DNA from: Moorena sp. SIO3I8
GTDB taxonomy: Bacteria > Cyanobacteriota > Cyanobacteriia > Cyanobacteriales > Coleofasciculaceae
Assembly (NCBI RefSeq): GCF_010692325.1
Contig: NZ_JAAHHW010000005.1
Span: 110,447 to 174,446 of the forward strand
DNA: 64,000 bases
Direction: 5' to 3'
Shown here: in pieces, positions 56,359 through 64,000 of the stretch
Layout: each line of letters opens with the position of its first letter
How positions within the stretch are numbered: the first letter of the stretch is position 1
Notes under the pieces: generated by a model
What the model was told of the DNA's origin: nothing
The model's database searches: none
The model's input: only the letters and a program-made list of their open reading frames with translations
Position numbers and translations under genes: made by a program

Positions 56359-57600
56359 CTATGGATTAATTAGGTCTTGGAACCGTTGCTCGTCTTTAAT
56401 CATGTCAAAATCCGCATCAATATTAATGATAGACTTAAGTCTATCATTCAAACTCATCGCTTGTTCTAAACTGGCAATTGCTGAGTCAATCTCACCGTTT
56501 AAGGCATAATAACAAGCTTCGTTGTAGTAAAGATTAGATGAATTTGATTTTACCTGCCGTACTCTTTCCAAACTGTCCCAGGCTTCTTGATAGCGACCAA
56601 GTTTGATCAAGGCATAGGCTCTATGGTTCCAAGCATGATGAAAATCTGAGTTGAGCTGAATAACCTGATCATAGGAAATCAGTGCTTTTTCATACTGTTC
56701 CATGTATCTGAGAGTATAACCTTGTCCAAACCAACTCCTAAAGTTGTTCGGATTAATTTTAATCGCCTCGGCATGGGCAGCGAGAGATTCTTCATATCGC
56801 TTTAATCTCTGCAGGGCTTGGCCTTTTCCTGACCAAGCCACATCGGAATCTGGCTGGAGCTGAAGCGCTTTTTCATAGGATGCGATCGCATCTTCATAGC
56901 GATTTTCAATCCAGAGAGCGTGCCCTTGATTGATATAGTCATCAACCGTTAAGTAGAGCTGGGGATTAGCAGACTTTAACGACTCCAGCTGTTTAGTTAG
57001 CTCTTCTAGTTTTTGTTGGACTTCTGGAGCAACAAATTCTTCTTGGATAATGGACGGAGTAATTCGAGAAATTTCGTTAAAAATCTGCTCTTTCTCATGT
57101 TGAGCAGCCACAACTAGATGCTGGAGTTGAGAAACAAAATCAGATTTAAGGGTTTCCAGCTCCTGCTTAAAAGCTTCAACTTGTCGTTTTAATTCCGTAG
57201 TGACTTCAGCATCAATTTGCTCTTTTATTTTTTGTTCAGCTTCTTCTTGGAATTGCTTTTGCGTCTCAGACACTAATTGGTTGATGATGCTACGACGTAG
57301 CAATAGCACTGCCAGACTAGTAACAATAGGAATGGCGATTAGTACTGTAATTAAAAGGTTAAGCAGGTTAATCGTCCAGTCAAAGGTTCGATGAACTTCC
57401 GATTGGATCTGATTGCGAATTGTGTAACTTTTCTCTAGATGATCATTAATTAACCTTTCCACTTCCTCCCGTTGTTGGTTCGACAGTAGTGGAGTCGGTG
57501 GTGTAGCGTTAGGAAATGATGAATTAGGTTGAGCAATTGCCCCCTCAACTGATAGCAGTAAAGTAGCCAAAGTAATAGCAAGGTTAGGCTGGATTTTCAT
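56359..57600 (-). CDS. TPR protein with signal peptide and coiled coil
   Basis: A 413-residue protein starting MKIQPNLAITLATLLLSVEG, a signal sequence, at the ATG at 57600 (an upstream ATG is open but adds unlikely residues). A hydrophobic segment at about 85-105 (LNLLITVLIAIPIVTSLAVLLLRR) anchors it. A coiled coil follows to about residue 220 (EQKIKEQIDAEVTTELKRQV). Residues about 225-400 hold four to five tetratricopeptide repeats (GHALWIENRYEDAIASYEKA, LQLQPDSDVAWSGKGQAL). Its role is unknown, probably protein-protein contact at a membrane. Convergent with the binding-protein gene. Confidence 0.85.
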   Translation of the reverse strand: MKIQPNLAITLATLLLSVEGAIAQPNSSFPNATPPTPLLSNQQREEVERLINDHLEKSYTIRNQIQSEVHRTFDWTINLLNLLITVLIAIPIVTSLAVLLLRRSIINQLVSETQKQFQEEAEQKIKEQIDAEVTTELKRQVEAFKQELETLKSDFVSQLQHLVVAAQHEKEQIFNEISRITPSIIQEEFVAPEVQQKLEELTKQLESLKSANPQLYLTVDDYINQGHALWIENRYEDAIASYEKALQLQPDSDVAWSGKGQALQRLKRYEESLAAHAEAIKINPNNFRSWFGQGYTLRYMEQYEKALISYDQVIQLNSDFHHAWNHRAYALIKLGRYQEAWDSLERVRQVKSNSSNLYYNEACYYALNGEIDSAIASLEQAMSLNDRLKSIINIDADFDMIKDEQRFQDLINP

Positions 57601-57696
57601 AACAACTGATATCAAGTATTGCCAATCCGAATCAACTGTGTTTTCATAATTGAGCGACAAGTAATTACATTTTATATACGAGCGCGAACATTTCGG

Positions 57697-59283
57697 ATGT
57701 TAGGCAGTACAATTTGGATCTTATTGATGGGCTTTTTTGGGGGTCAACTTGCCCGTCGGTTGGGAGCACCTCCTTTGATTGGCATGATTGTGGTGGGTAT
57801 CCTAATCGGACCAGAAGTGGGGGATGCGATCGCACTACAAGTCCTAGTTATTGCTGATGACCTACGCACCTTCGCAGTTATGGTCATTTTAATGCGGGCA
57901 GGACTAGGATTGGATATTGAGAAACTCATGGAGCAAGGAACTGTTGCGGTAAGGTTAGGCTTTTTGCCCGCCATCACCGAAGCGATCGCAATAGCTGTTG
58001 CTGCCATGATACTGTTTAATTTCGATTTTCCCACTGGATTACTCCTAGGCTGTGTAGTCGGAGCAGAATCCCCCGCCGTGATTGTGCCAGGAATGCTGCG
58101 ACTCAAAAGTTTAGGCTGGGGCGTAGCTAAAGGGATACCAGATGTGATTCTAACTGGGAGTGCCTTATCCGATGTTTTAGTATTGCTACTCTTCAGTTTG
58201 ATGGTGAATTTCTTGGCACAAGGAACCATCAACAGTAATGCTCTCCAGTTCCTGCCCCTGCAAGTTCTGATCCAGGTCGCCCTTGGTATCTTAATTGGAT
58301 ATATCGCTGCTCAGTTAATTATTTTCCTATTAACCAAACAAAATTGGACCGAGACTATCGTCCAAGATACCTTAATTACCGCAGCACTTGCCTTATTGTT
58401 GGTAGTGTTAGCTAAAAGTATGCCATACTTTTCTGGCTATTTAGCTACCATGGCAATGGGATTTTTCCTAATACAATTAGACCCTCCCTTAGCACGACGC
58501 TTGCGAGTAGAATTTAACCATCTGTGGGTGGTAGCAGAGATTATTCTATTTGTCTTGATGGGAGCCAGTATTCAACTGCGGGTATTAGAAACAACCCTGT
58601 TACCTGGCATTTTAATCCTAGCCATTGGGTTATGTATCGGTCGGATGGTCGGGTGGTATCTCTCCACATTGGGCAGTAATTGGACTTGGCGAGAGAAACT
58701 GTTTTTGTTGCCCGGAAACTCCGCAAAAGCCACAGTACAAGCAGCCATTGGTGGTATTCCCTTGAGTCAAGGGCTAGAAGGAGGTCAGACAATTTTAGCG
58801 ATCGCAGCCCTCTCAATTTTGATTACCGCACCCCTAGGGGCTTGGGCAATTCCCACCTTTGCCCGTAAACTCTTATCCCAAGACCCTGTAGACCCCACCA
58901 AAGTAACCATTGCCTCTCATACTCTCCTACTAGCCGCTGTCGATACCTCCAGTTTAGCCACCCACGTATTAACTAAAGTAGCAGATTTAGCAAGACGAAG
59001 TAATGGGGAAGTTATTGTTTTACATGTGATCACCACATCAAATCAGTTAGAAGTCAAGCAATTAAAGAACCAAACCAAACGCTTGCTCTTAGATATTCGG
59101 CATCAGTTTATTACCGTAACCGGTTCGATTCCCGAAGAAATTGTTCGCATAGCCCAAGAGCATCAAGTAACAGATATTGTGCTCGGAAAACGGGGACATC
59201 AACCCTGGCAGCAAGTGCTGGTCGGTTCCGTATCTCAGACAGTGTTAGAAACCAGTCCAATTCCAGTAATTTTGGTTGAATAA
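57697..59283 (+). CDS. Cation:proton antiporter with a USP-like C-terminal domain
   Basis: A 528-residue protein from the ATG at 57697; an open stretch of 26 codons upstream has less likely residues. About 12 membrane helices (GFFGGQLARRLGAPPLIGMI, VILMRAGLGLDIEKLMEQG) are typical of the CPA1/CPA2 sodium- or potassium/proton antiporters. The C-terminal 130 residues (LARRSNGEVIVLHVITTSN, ITVTGSIPEEIVRIAQEHQ, IVLGKRGHQPWQQVLVGSVS) are a universal-stress-protein-like domain, probably a nucleotide-sensing regulator. It starts 96 bp from the TPR gene's start, divergently. Confidence 0.88.
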   Translation: MLGSTIWILLMGFFGGQLARRLGAPPLIGMIVVGILIGPEVGDAIALQVLVIADDLRTFAVMVILMRAGLGLDIEKLMEQGTVAVRLGFLPAITEAIAIAVAAMILFNFDFPTGLLLGCVVGAESPAVIVPGMLRLKSLGWGVAKGIPDVILTGSALSDVLVLLLFSLMVNFLAQGTINSNALQFLPLQVLIQVALGILIGYIAAQLIIFLLTKQNWTETIVQDTLITAALALLLVVLAKSMPYFSGYLATMAMGFFLIQLDPPLARRLRVEFNHLWVVAEIILFVLMGASIQLRVLETTLLPGILILAIGLCIGRMVGWYLSTLGSNWTWREKLFLLPGNSAKATVQAAIGGIPLSQGLEGGQTILAIAALSILITAPLGAWAIPTFARKLLSQDPVDPTKVTIASHTLLLAAVDTSSLATHVLTKVADLARRSNGEVIVLHVITTSNQLEVKQLKNQTKRLLLDIRHQFITVTGSIPEEIVRIAQEHQVTDIVLGKRGHQPWQQVLVGSVSQTVLETSPIPVILVE

Positions 59284-59449
59284 TTAGAACGAACCAAAGT
59301 AACTTATCCTAGCAAATAACAATTATTGTAGTGCTCGAAATGCTATCAGGTGCTAGGCTTTAATAAGGACTAAAACCTAACACCTAAAAGCTAACACCTA
59401 AAATCTAACATCTTGCCCTAACCCTAAAAACTAAATTAACAGGGTATTA

Positions 59450-59545
59450 GTACTTAAGCTATCAGCTATCAGCTAATGCGCGTAGCGCAATCGGTGATTT
59501 TGAATAAAATAAGCTGAGCGCTGACGGCTGACTGCTGAATACTTA
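59450..59545. repeat. Composite repeat, third copy
   Basis: GTACTTAAGCTATCAGCTATC, then GCTAATGCGCGTAGCGCAAT, then AAGCTGAGCGCTGACGGCTGA and GAATACTTACATTAGTAC. The ends are inverted (GTACTTAA with TTACATTAGTAC) as in the copies at 14842 and 49455. It lies just beyond the stop of the next minus-strand gene. Confidence 0.75.
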
Positions 59546-59547
59546 CA

Positions 59548-61899
59548 TTAGTACCGCTCCCAATAAGGCTGAAAACCTCGCCGTTTCAGAATATCTACCT
59601 CCAGCCGCAGGATGCGATTATCGAGCTTAGGATTAGCTCTCCCTGTAGACTCTTGCTCTTCCGAGTTGAGTCCTTCAAACCGTTGGAGGGCTGTAAACGG
59701 AAAATCTTGGGCAACACTTAATTCAGCCAAATTTTGGCGAGCCGATAAATTCTTTGGCTCCAGTTCTAGTATCTGTTTATAAAACCCCGTTGCCTTAGCA
59801 TAGTGCTGTTGAGTAAAGCTAATCCCTGCCAAAGCTAGTAAGGCACCAATGTTATCAGACTCCCGTTCTAAAATTTCTTCGTAAGCGTTGCTAGCTAATC
59901 GCAAATCCTTCAATCCCATAGCCAATTCTCCCTGCACAAAATAGGCATCAATATTATCAGGATTATCCGCAATCCACTCAGCTATTTCAGCTTTAGCTAA
60001 CTTAGGCTCTCGCTGTGCTAAAACCTGTAGTCGTCGCAATTGTACAGGAGCATTATCTGGTGAGACCTCTAGTAGAGTAATGTACAGGGTTTCTCGTGCT
60101 GGGTCAGCAGGCAAAGCACCCACCAAACTCAACAATTCCGGCGGTGGATCAATAGAAGGCTGAGTCTGTAGCCATTGATTGAGTACCCCTTCCGCTTCCT
60201 CTTGGTCAATACCTTTAGTTTGATATGCCACACTAGTACGCCCCAGCTGGGCTAATAAATCATTGGGATCGCGAGATACCAGCTGGTCATAGATAACCAG
60301 AGCTTTCTGTGGATCACCTTGGGCAATATAGATTCCCGCTAACCCCCGCAAAGCACCATTGAACAAATTATTATTTGGATTACTCTGAATAATTCTCTGA
60401 TACCGCTGGATACTAGCATTAAGATTTCCCTGGCGACGGTCAATCTCTGCTAGCAATAATTCCGTACTCTGGTCCGATCCACCAGTAGACGTTGCCCTGT
60501 AACTATCAATCGCACTTGTTGCCTGGGCTAGTCGATTCTGCTTGATCAAAATTTGAGCAACACGGAAATGCAAAAACGGTACATCTACCCCTGTAGCCAG
60601 CAAATCTTGGTAAACACTCAGCAGTTCTGGCTCAGGAGGGTCTAGACGCAACAAAGCTTGGGCTAAATCTCGCTGCTGAGCTGGTTCACTCGGTAGAGTT
60701 TGGGTTATCTCAAGCAACCGCTGTCGCCGTTGAGTTCCGGATAACTGTCCCAATTTACCTTCTAGAATAATCTGCTTCACCAACAAGCTTTGGTTATTCG
60801 ACTTCACCAACAAGCTTTGGTTATTCGACTGCTCCTCGGTCAACTGCTGATAAAGCTGTAGAGCTGAGGCCCACTGGCTTGGTACCTCACTCATCACATC
60901 AGCCACTTCCCTGACTAAAGCAACAGATGGCTTTGGTTTTGAGGCCAGTACCTGACGGTAGAGAGTAACCGCGTCTTCGGTTAGGTCAGAGCGACTCTCA
61001 CGACGACCAATTTCTGAAAGGGCCCGGGCTAAGGGTAAAGCCGCCTCATCCCTCCCTCGCAACGGTTCTAGGACAGACAAAGCTTCTGTCAGTTGCCCAG
61101 AAGCTTGATAAGCTTGAGCTAAATCAGCCCGTAGATAGCTATCATTGCCATAGAATTGGGAAAATTGATTGAGCTGAGCTTCCAATACCTGTACCGCCTG
61201 AGCAGGATTCCCAGTTTCCCGTAGAGCCAGAGCATAGGCTCCCGCTGCATTTCCCGGAATCGGCTGACCGTTAGCTTGGTAACGATCAAATAGCTCTAGC
61301 CCTTGCTGATAGTCACCACTGTAGGTATAGATTTGAGCAGCACCAACAATGATTTCTGGTGTAGGATTGCTCTCCAGCACAATTTCATAATCAGCTAGGG
61401 CTTCCGGAAAACGACCTTGGTAGCCCAGCAGTAAAGCCCGCTGAGCACGAACACCAGTATCATTAGGAGTTAGGTTTAATAAAGTGGTTAGGGCTTCAAT
61501 CCCATCCGCCTGCCATTCAGCACGATAACCTCCCAATTCTCCTACCGCTTCCAGAGCCTCTTTATTGTTTGGGTCGATGGCTAGGACTTGTTGATAAGCA
61601 GCCCAAGCATCGGCATCTCGCCCTGCTCGCTGATACGCTATCGCTAGACCTAACCTCCCTTCCTTCGATTGGGGAGAGCCTTTTAGAGCTTGTTCAAAGG
61701 TTGCGATCGCATTATCTACCCATCCTTTCTTTAACAGATCGTAACCTCGGCGTACAGCAGAAGTAACTTGTGCTTGGAGCGCTGGTACCACCGATTCAAC
61801 TGGGCTGAAGATTAATACTCCTGCTAACCCAAAAACCATCAAAAAGACCCACCAACGCTGCCAGTATAATTTTTTTTTGCCAAGAGAATGGTTATTCAT
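59548..61899 (-). CDS. Periplasmic TPR protein, BcsC/PgaA-like scaffold
   Basis: A 783-residue protein with an N-terminal membrane or signal segment (WWVFLMVFGLAGVLIFSPVE) and then TPR-like helices to the end. Examples are NAIATFEQALKGSPQSKEGR, AYQQVLAIDPNNKEALEAVG and AYEEILERESDNIGALLALA, roughly 15 or more repeats. The arrangement, a long TPR scaffold beside an outer membrane barrel gene, recalls BcsC, PgaA and AlgK, the periplasmic parts of polysaccharide secretion systems. An exact 27-bp duplication (60775-60801, 60802-60828) repeats nine residues, SNNQSLLVK. The barrel gene lies 157 bp upstream on the same strand. Confidence 0.85.
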   Translation of the reverse strand: MNNHSLGKKKLYWQRWWVFLMVFGLAGVLIFSPVESVVPALQAQVTSAVRRGYDLLKKGWVDNAIATFEQALKGSPQSKEGRLGLAIAYQRAGRDADAWAAYQQVLAIDPNNKEALEAVGELGGYRAEWQADGIEALTTLLNLTPNDTGVRAQRALLLGYQGRFPEALADYEIVLESNPTPEIIVGAAQIYTYSGDYQQGLELFDRYQANGQPIPGNAAGAYALALRETGNPAQAVQVLEAQLNQFSQFYGNDSYLRADLAQAYQASGQLTEALSVLEPLRGRDEAALPLARALSEIGRRESRSDLTEDAVTLYRQVLASKPKPSVALVREVADVMSEVPSQWASALQLYQQLTEEQSNNQSLLVKSNNQSLLVKQIILEGKLGQLSGTQRRQRLLEITQTLPSEPAQQRDLAQALLRLDPPEPELLSVYQDLLATGVDVPFLHFRVAQILIKQNRLAQATSAIDSYRATSTGGSDQSTELLLAEIDRRQGNLNASIQRYQRIIQSNPNNNLFNGALRGLAGIYIAQGDPQKALVIYDQLVSRDPNDLLAQLGRTSVAYQTKGIDQEEAEGVLNQWLQTQPSIDPPPELLSLVGALPADPARETLYITLLEVSPDNAPVQLRRLQVLAQREPKLAKAEIAEWIADNPDNIDAYFVQGELAMGLKDLRLASNAYEEILERESDNIGALLALAGISFTQQHYAKATGFYKQILELEPKNLSARQNLAELSVAQDFPFTALQRFEGLNSEEQESTGRANPKLDNRILRLEVDILKRRGFQPYWERY
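60775..60828. repeat. Exact 27-bp tandem duplication in the TPR gene
   Basis: The 27-bp unit begins CTTCACCAACAAGCTTTGG and is present twice, back to back, with no mismatch. It adds nine residues in frame. Confidence 0.95.
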
Positions 61900-62055
61900 T
61901 GGTCAAAAGCATGAAGGATAAACTATCAAGCATGAAGGATAAACTATCAAGCATGAACTATCAAGCATGAATGATGAATCAGTGTCTATGTTTTATCTAT
62001 GTCAGCAATTCTATTAGCGAGTAGCTTGAAAAACCTATTACTCATTACTCAGCAC
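61900..62055. repeat. Imperfect repeats between the TPR and barrel genes
   Basis: Units of GCATGAAGGATAAACTATCAA and GCATGAACTATCAA, four in all, lie upstream of the TPR start. They are within the probable operon. Confidence 0.85.
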
Positions 62056-63690
62056 TCAATCCCACAGATTACTCACATCAAAATCAGCCCTGACTCGAAC
62101 ACCAAGAATTGTATCTGAAAACTCATCTCGTCCTTGCAAAGTCACACCTGCACGCACATTAGGTGAAACACGCACGTCATAGAACAATTCCCAAACATCT
62201 GGTACTTTATTACCTTGGTCCCGGCGCAAGTCATCATTAGACAATTGCCGACCATAGCCAAGCCCTAGTCGGTCATCATCCATAAACAAATCTAAGAAGT
62301 TCAGACCCACACTGTAGGTATCCCCGCTTTTATCTAAATCAAGATTTTCGTACCAACCATAGCGCCCAAACAGTCCCATCTTGAGGGCAGGAATATATAG
62401 TTCTCCGTTAATACCGTAAGCTTGTTCGCGGTCAGAGGACTTCGGACCAAACTCGTTATCCCCTCGGTTCAAAGAAAAAATTTCCTGGAATCCATCTTTC
62501 TGAGCATCCCGAGCCGATAGGTAAGTCCCCCGAATGATGGCTGTACCTACCCGGAAAGCTAGCTCTGAAGAAAACCCATCAAACGCAAAATCATCCAGGT
62601 CTCGGTCTGAAGAAAAGCCCGCAGCTCTTACTTCCAGGTTGTCGGTTAAATTCCAGTTGAGCAGTACCCCCGGACGAGACGCAATACCAGCTGCTGCCAG
62701 AGCAGGATTCGTCTGAAACACCGGGTTAAAGAAATGGGTCGTACTATCTTTAGCAAAGCTATTGCGGTCAAAATAAGATGTCAAATCCATTAGACCAACC
62801 ACAAAGCGCAGATTAGAATAGCTAGGCACAGAAGTCGTAAAGTAAAGTTCATTGAGACTTAATCCCGTTTCCTCGGTGTCGGAAAAGCCCTCCCCAGTGG
62901 TGAGGTCAACTGTGGCACCAAACAAAGCATGGGGAGAAAGGGGATAAGTTCCTTGCAGCCGTAGTCTCGCTGATGTGTCTTCCTGATTCACCAAGGCACC
63001 TTGTACGTTTAGGGTCGGAGCTAACGGGTTATCATCCTTAGGGTCAATCTCTGGAATTAATTGACGCTCTGGTGCTTCCTCAAAGTTGGTTTGTGCCAGC
63101 TTCTTAGGCTCAATCGATACCCAATCATCTTCACTGGGGTGGAAGTTCTTAGGGTCATATTGCTTGGATAAACCTACAGTCCTATCAAAGTCCCTCAGGC
63201 AGCTTTCGTTTGTGTAGCCACAACCAAATTCTTGTCCGCTACTAACCGAGTAGTATTGGCTGTTCGGGTTTGCTTGAAACCTAGCCCTCATCCTCGTGCA
63301 TGAATCCTTAACAGCCCAGTCCTCCTGGGCCTTTTCAGACAAATTTGTAGAGTTGAACCTGTCGAGCCGGTCTTGGTCTGTGTTGCTCCAGACGTTATTC
63401 TGTGATGGTTTCGAGGTTTCGCTCTTAGGGCTAAGAGGTTTTTCCGAAACAATTTGATCCGGAAGACTAAGACATAGCCCCGAAAAATGAGCATAGGCTG
63501 GTTCTGTTTTCAGACTAGCAACACCTAACAAAAGTGATAGGGTGATCGGGGCTATAAAACCCCATTTGGCTAAGGGGGAAGTCGAGGCAATGGATAATAA
63601 GAAGTAACTTAGCCCAACCGAACGCTTTAAGGCGCTCATACTTGGTTGATTAGGATCAATAGCAATAGGGATTTGATTTATGTCTATCAT
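62056..63690 (-). CDS. Outer membrane beta-barrel protein
   Basis: A 544-residue protein from the ATG at 63690; a TTG five codons earlier and an ATG at 63639 are also open. An N-terminal hydrophobic stretch (GFIAPITLSLLLGVASLK) with a cleavage-like AYA-H acts as a signal peptide. Residues about 80-215 are soluble. From about 220 to the end alternate strands are visible (ARLRLQGTYPLS, NLRFVVGLMDLTSYFD, GLFGRYGWYENLD, VRAGVTLQGRDEF), ending VRVRADFDVSNLWD with a terminal tryptophan and Asp. This is a porin-like barrel of the outer membrane. The downstream TPR protein suggests that the two build an export path for a polysaccharide. Confidence 0.8.
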   Translation of the reverse strand: MIDINQIPIAIDPNQPSMSALKRSVGLSYFLLSIASTSPLAKWGFIAPITLSLLLGVASLKTEPAYAHFSGLCLSLPDQIVSEKPLSPKSETSKPSQNNVWSNTDQDRLDRFNSTNLSEKAQEDWAVKDSCTRMRARFQANPNSQYYSVSSGQEFGCGYTNESCLRDFDRTVGLSKQYDPKNFHPSEDDWVSIEPKKLAQTNFEEAPERQLIPEIDPKDDNPLAPTLNVQGALVNQEDTSARLRLQGTYPLSPHALFGATVDLTTGEGFSDTEETGLSLNELYFTTSVPSYSNLRFVVGLMDLTSYFDRNSFAKDSTTHFFNPVFQTNPALAAAGIASRPGVLLNWNLTDNLEVRAAGFSSDRDLDDFAFDGFSSELAFRVGTAIIRGTYLSARDAQKDGFQEIFSLNRGDNEFGPKSSDREQAYGINGELYIPALKMGLFGRYGWYENLDLDKSGDTYSVGLNFLDLFMDDDRLGLGYGRQLSNDDLRRDQGNKVPDVWELFYDVRVSPNVRAGVTLQGRDEFSDTILGVRVRADFDVSNLWD

Positions 63691-64000
63691 GAGCACCACA
63701 ATCAATTAAATATAACTGTGCTTAGTTCACATTTATAGGGAATAAACGTTGTTTTACCAGCAGATAAAATATTATCCGTTTTTTTTTCGGTATAGATAAT
63801 TATGTAGGTTATATAATTACGAATCTTGATTACTTTGTTCAAAGTATTAGGGTGAATTTTATATCACAAGGTTTGGTAATTAATCCATGTTATTATACCA
63901 ATGCTAATAGACTTGATATCACTCTCAAATTCATACAACAAAAAAAATAAATAATTGCTTATTAGGAGATAGTTAACGCCCAATTATTCATCATCTAAAT
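63691..64000. other. Upstream region of the barrel gene, no gene seen
   Basis: About 310 bp of AT-rich sequence with a T-run at 63780-63788. It may hold the promoter for the barrel/TPR pair; no distinct box is compelling. The window ends before any further gene. Confidence 0.5.

Overview
The window is chromosomal DNA of a cyanobacterium. The photosystem I gene psaC, the cyanobacterial-order ATP synthase operon (atpI-a-c-b'-b-delta-alpha-gamma), a CruP-type lycopene-cyclase paralogue, XisH/XisI, a DUF1830-like protein and very frequent HIP1 octamers (GCGATCGC) all point there. The intergenic DNA is packed with heptamer and octamer tandem repeats and with GGCCACGCTACGCGAAC-type dispersed repeats. 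Together these suggest a large, repeat-rich filamentous genome of the Moorena/Lyngbya type; the genus is an inference.

Layout. 0.1-9.1 kb holds two large STAND-class signalling ATPases, a caspase-STAND protein with a truncated WD40 end and an NB-ARC protein with 14 WD40 repeats, with two unknown proteins between them. 9.9-13.2 kb has a LuxR-type regulator, an orphan IS630-like helix-turn-helix protein and two DNA polymerase beta-type nucleotidyltransferases. 13.3-23.6 kb is mixed housekeeping and accessory: a lipoprotein, an SDR enzyme, gcvT, small membrane proteins, a B12-binding radical SAM protein followed by a DICT/HD-like protein, a pentapeptide-repeat protein and a Uma2 nuclease gene broken by a 23-bp repeat insertion. 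23.7-27.8 kb has glmS, psaC and a coiled-coil protein. 28.5-34.0 kb is an accessory block on the minus strand: xisH-xisI, a PD-(D/E)xK-type protein, a P-loop ATPase and a winged-helix-like partner. 34.5-40.9 kb has a phosphoribosyltransferase, a GPH-type transporter, a CruP-like flavoprotein carrying an in-frame minisatellite, and a membrane protein. 41.4-47.9 kb is the ATP synthase operon. 48.3-52.8 kb has another membrane protein, a repeat-rich gap with a probable transposase relic, and two duplicated RTX-type units. 53.1-56.2 kb is a divergent metal ABC transporter (TroA/Znu/Mnt class). 56.4-63.7 kb has a TPR protein, a cation:proton antiporter with a USP-like tail, and a TPR protein plus outer-membrane barrel pair.

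The strongest theme is repeat-driven gene remodelling. Short repeats sit in nearly every gap, separate genes within the ATP synthase operon, expanded in frame inside the CruP-like gene, broke the Uma2 gene, and supply the stop codon of xisI. Independent internal duplications occur in the NB-ARC P-loop (two Walker A motifs 14 residues apart), the WD40 repeats, the TPR protein and the RTX unit. The best candidate for an undescribed functional module is the winged-helix / ATPase / nuclease-fold block at 29.6-34.0 kb, but its function cannot be assigned from sequence alone. No tRNA, rRNA or CRISPR array was seen.
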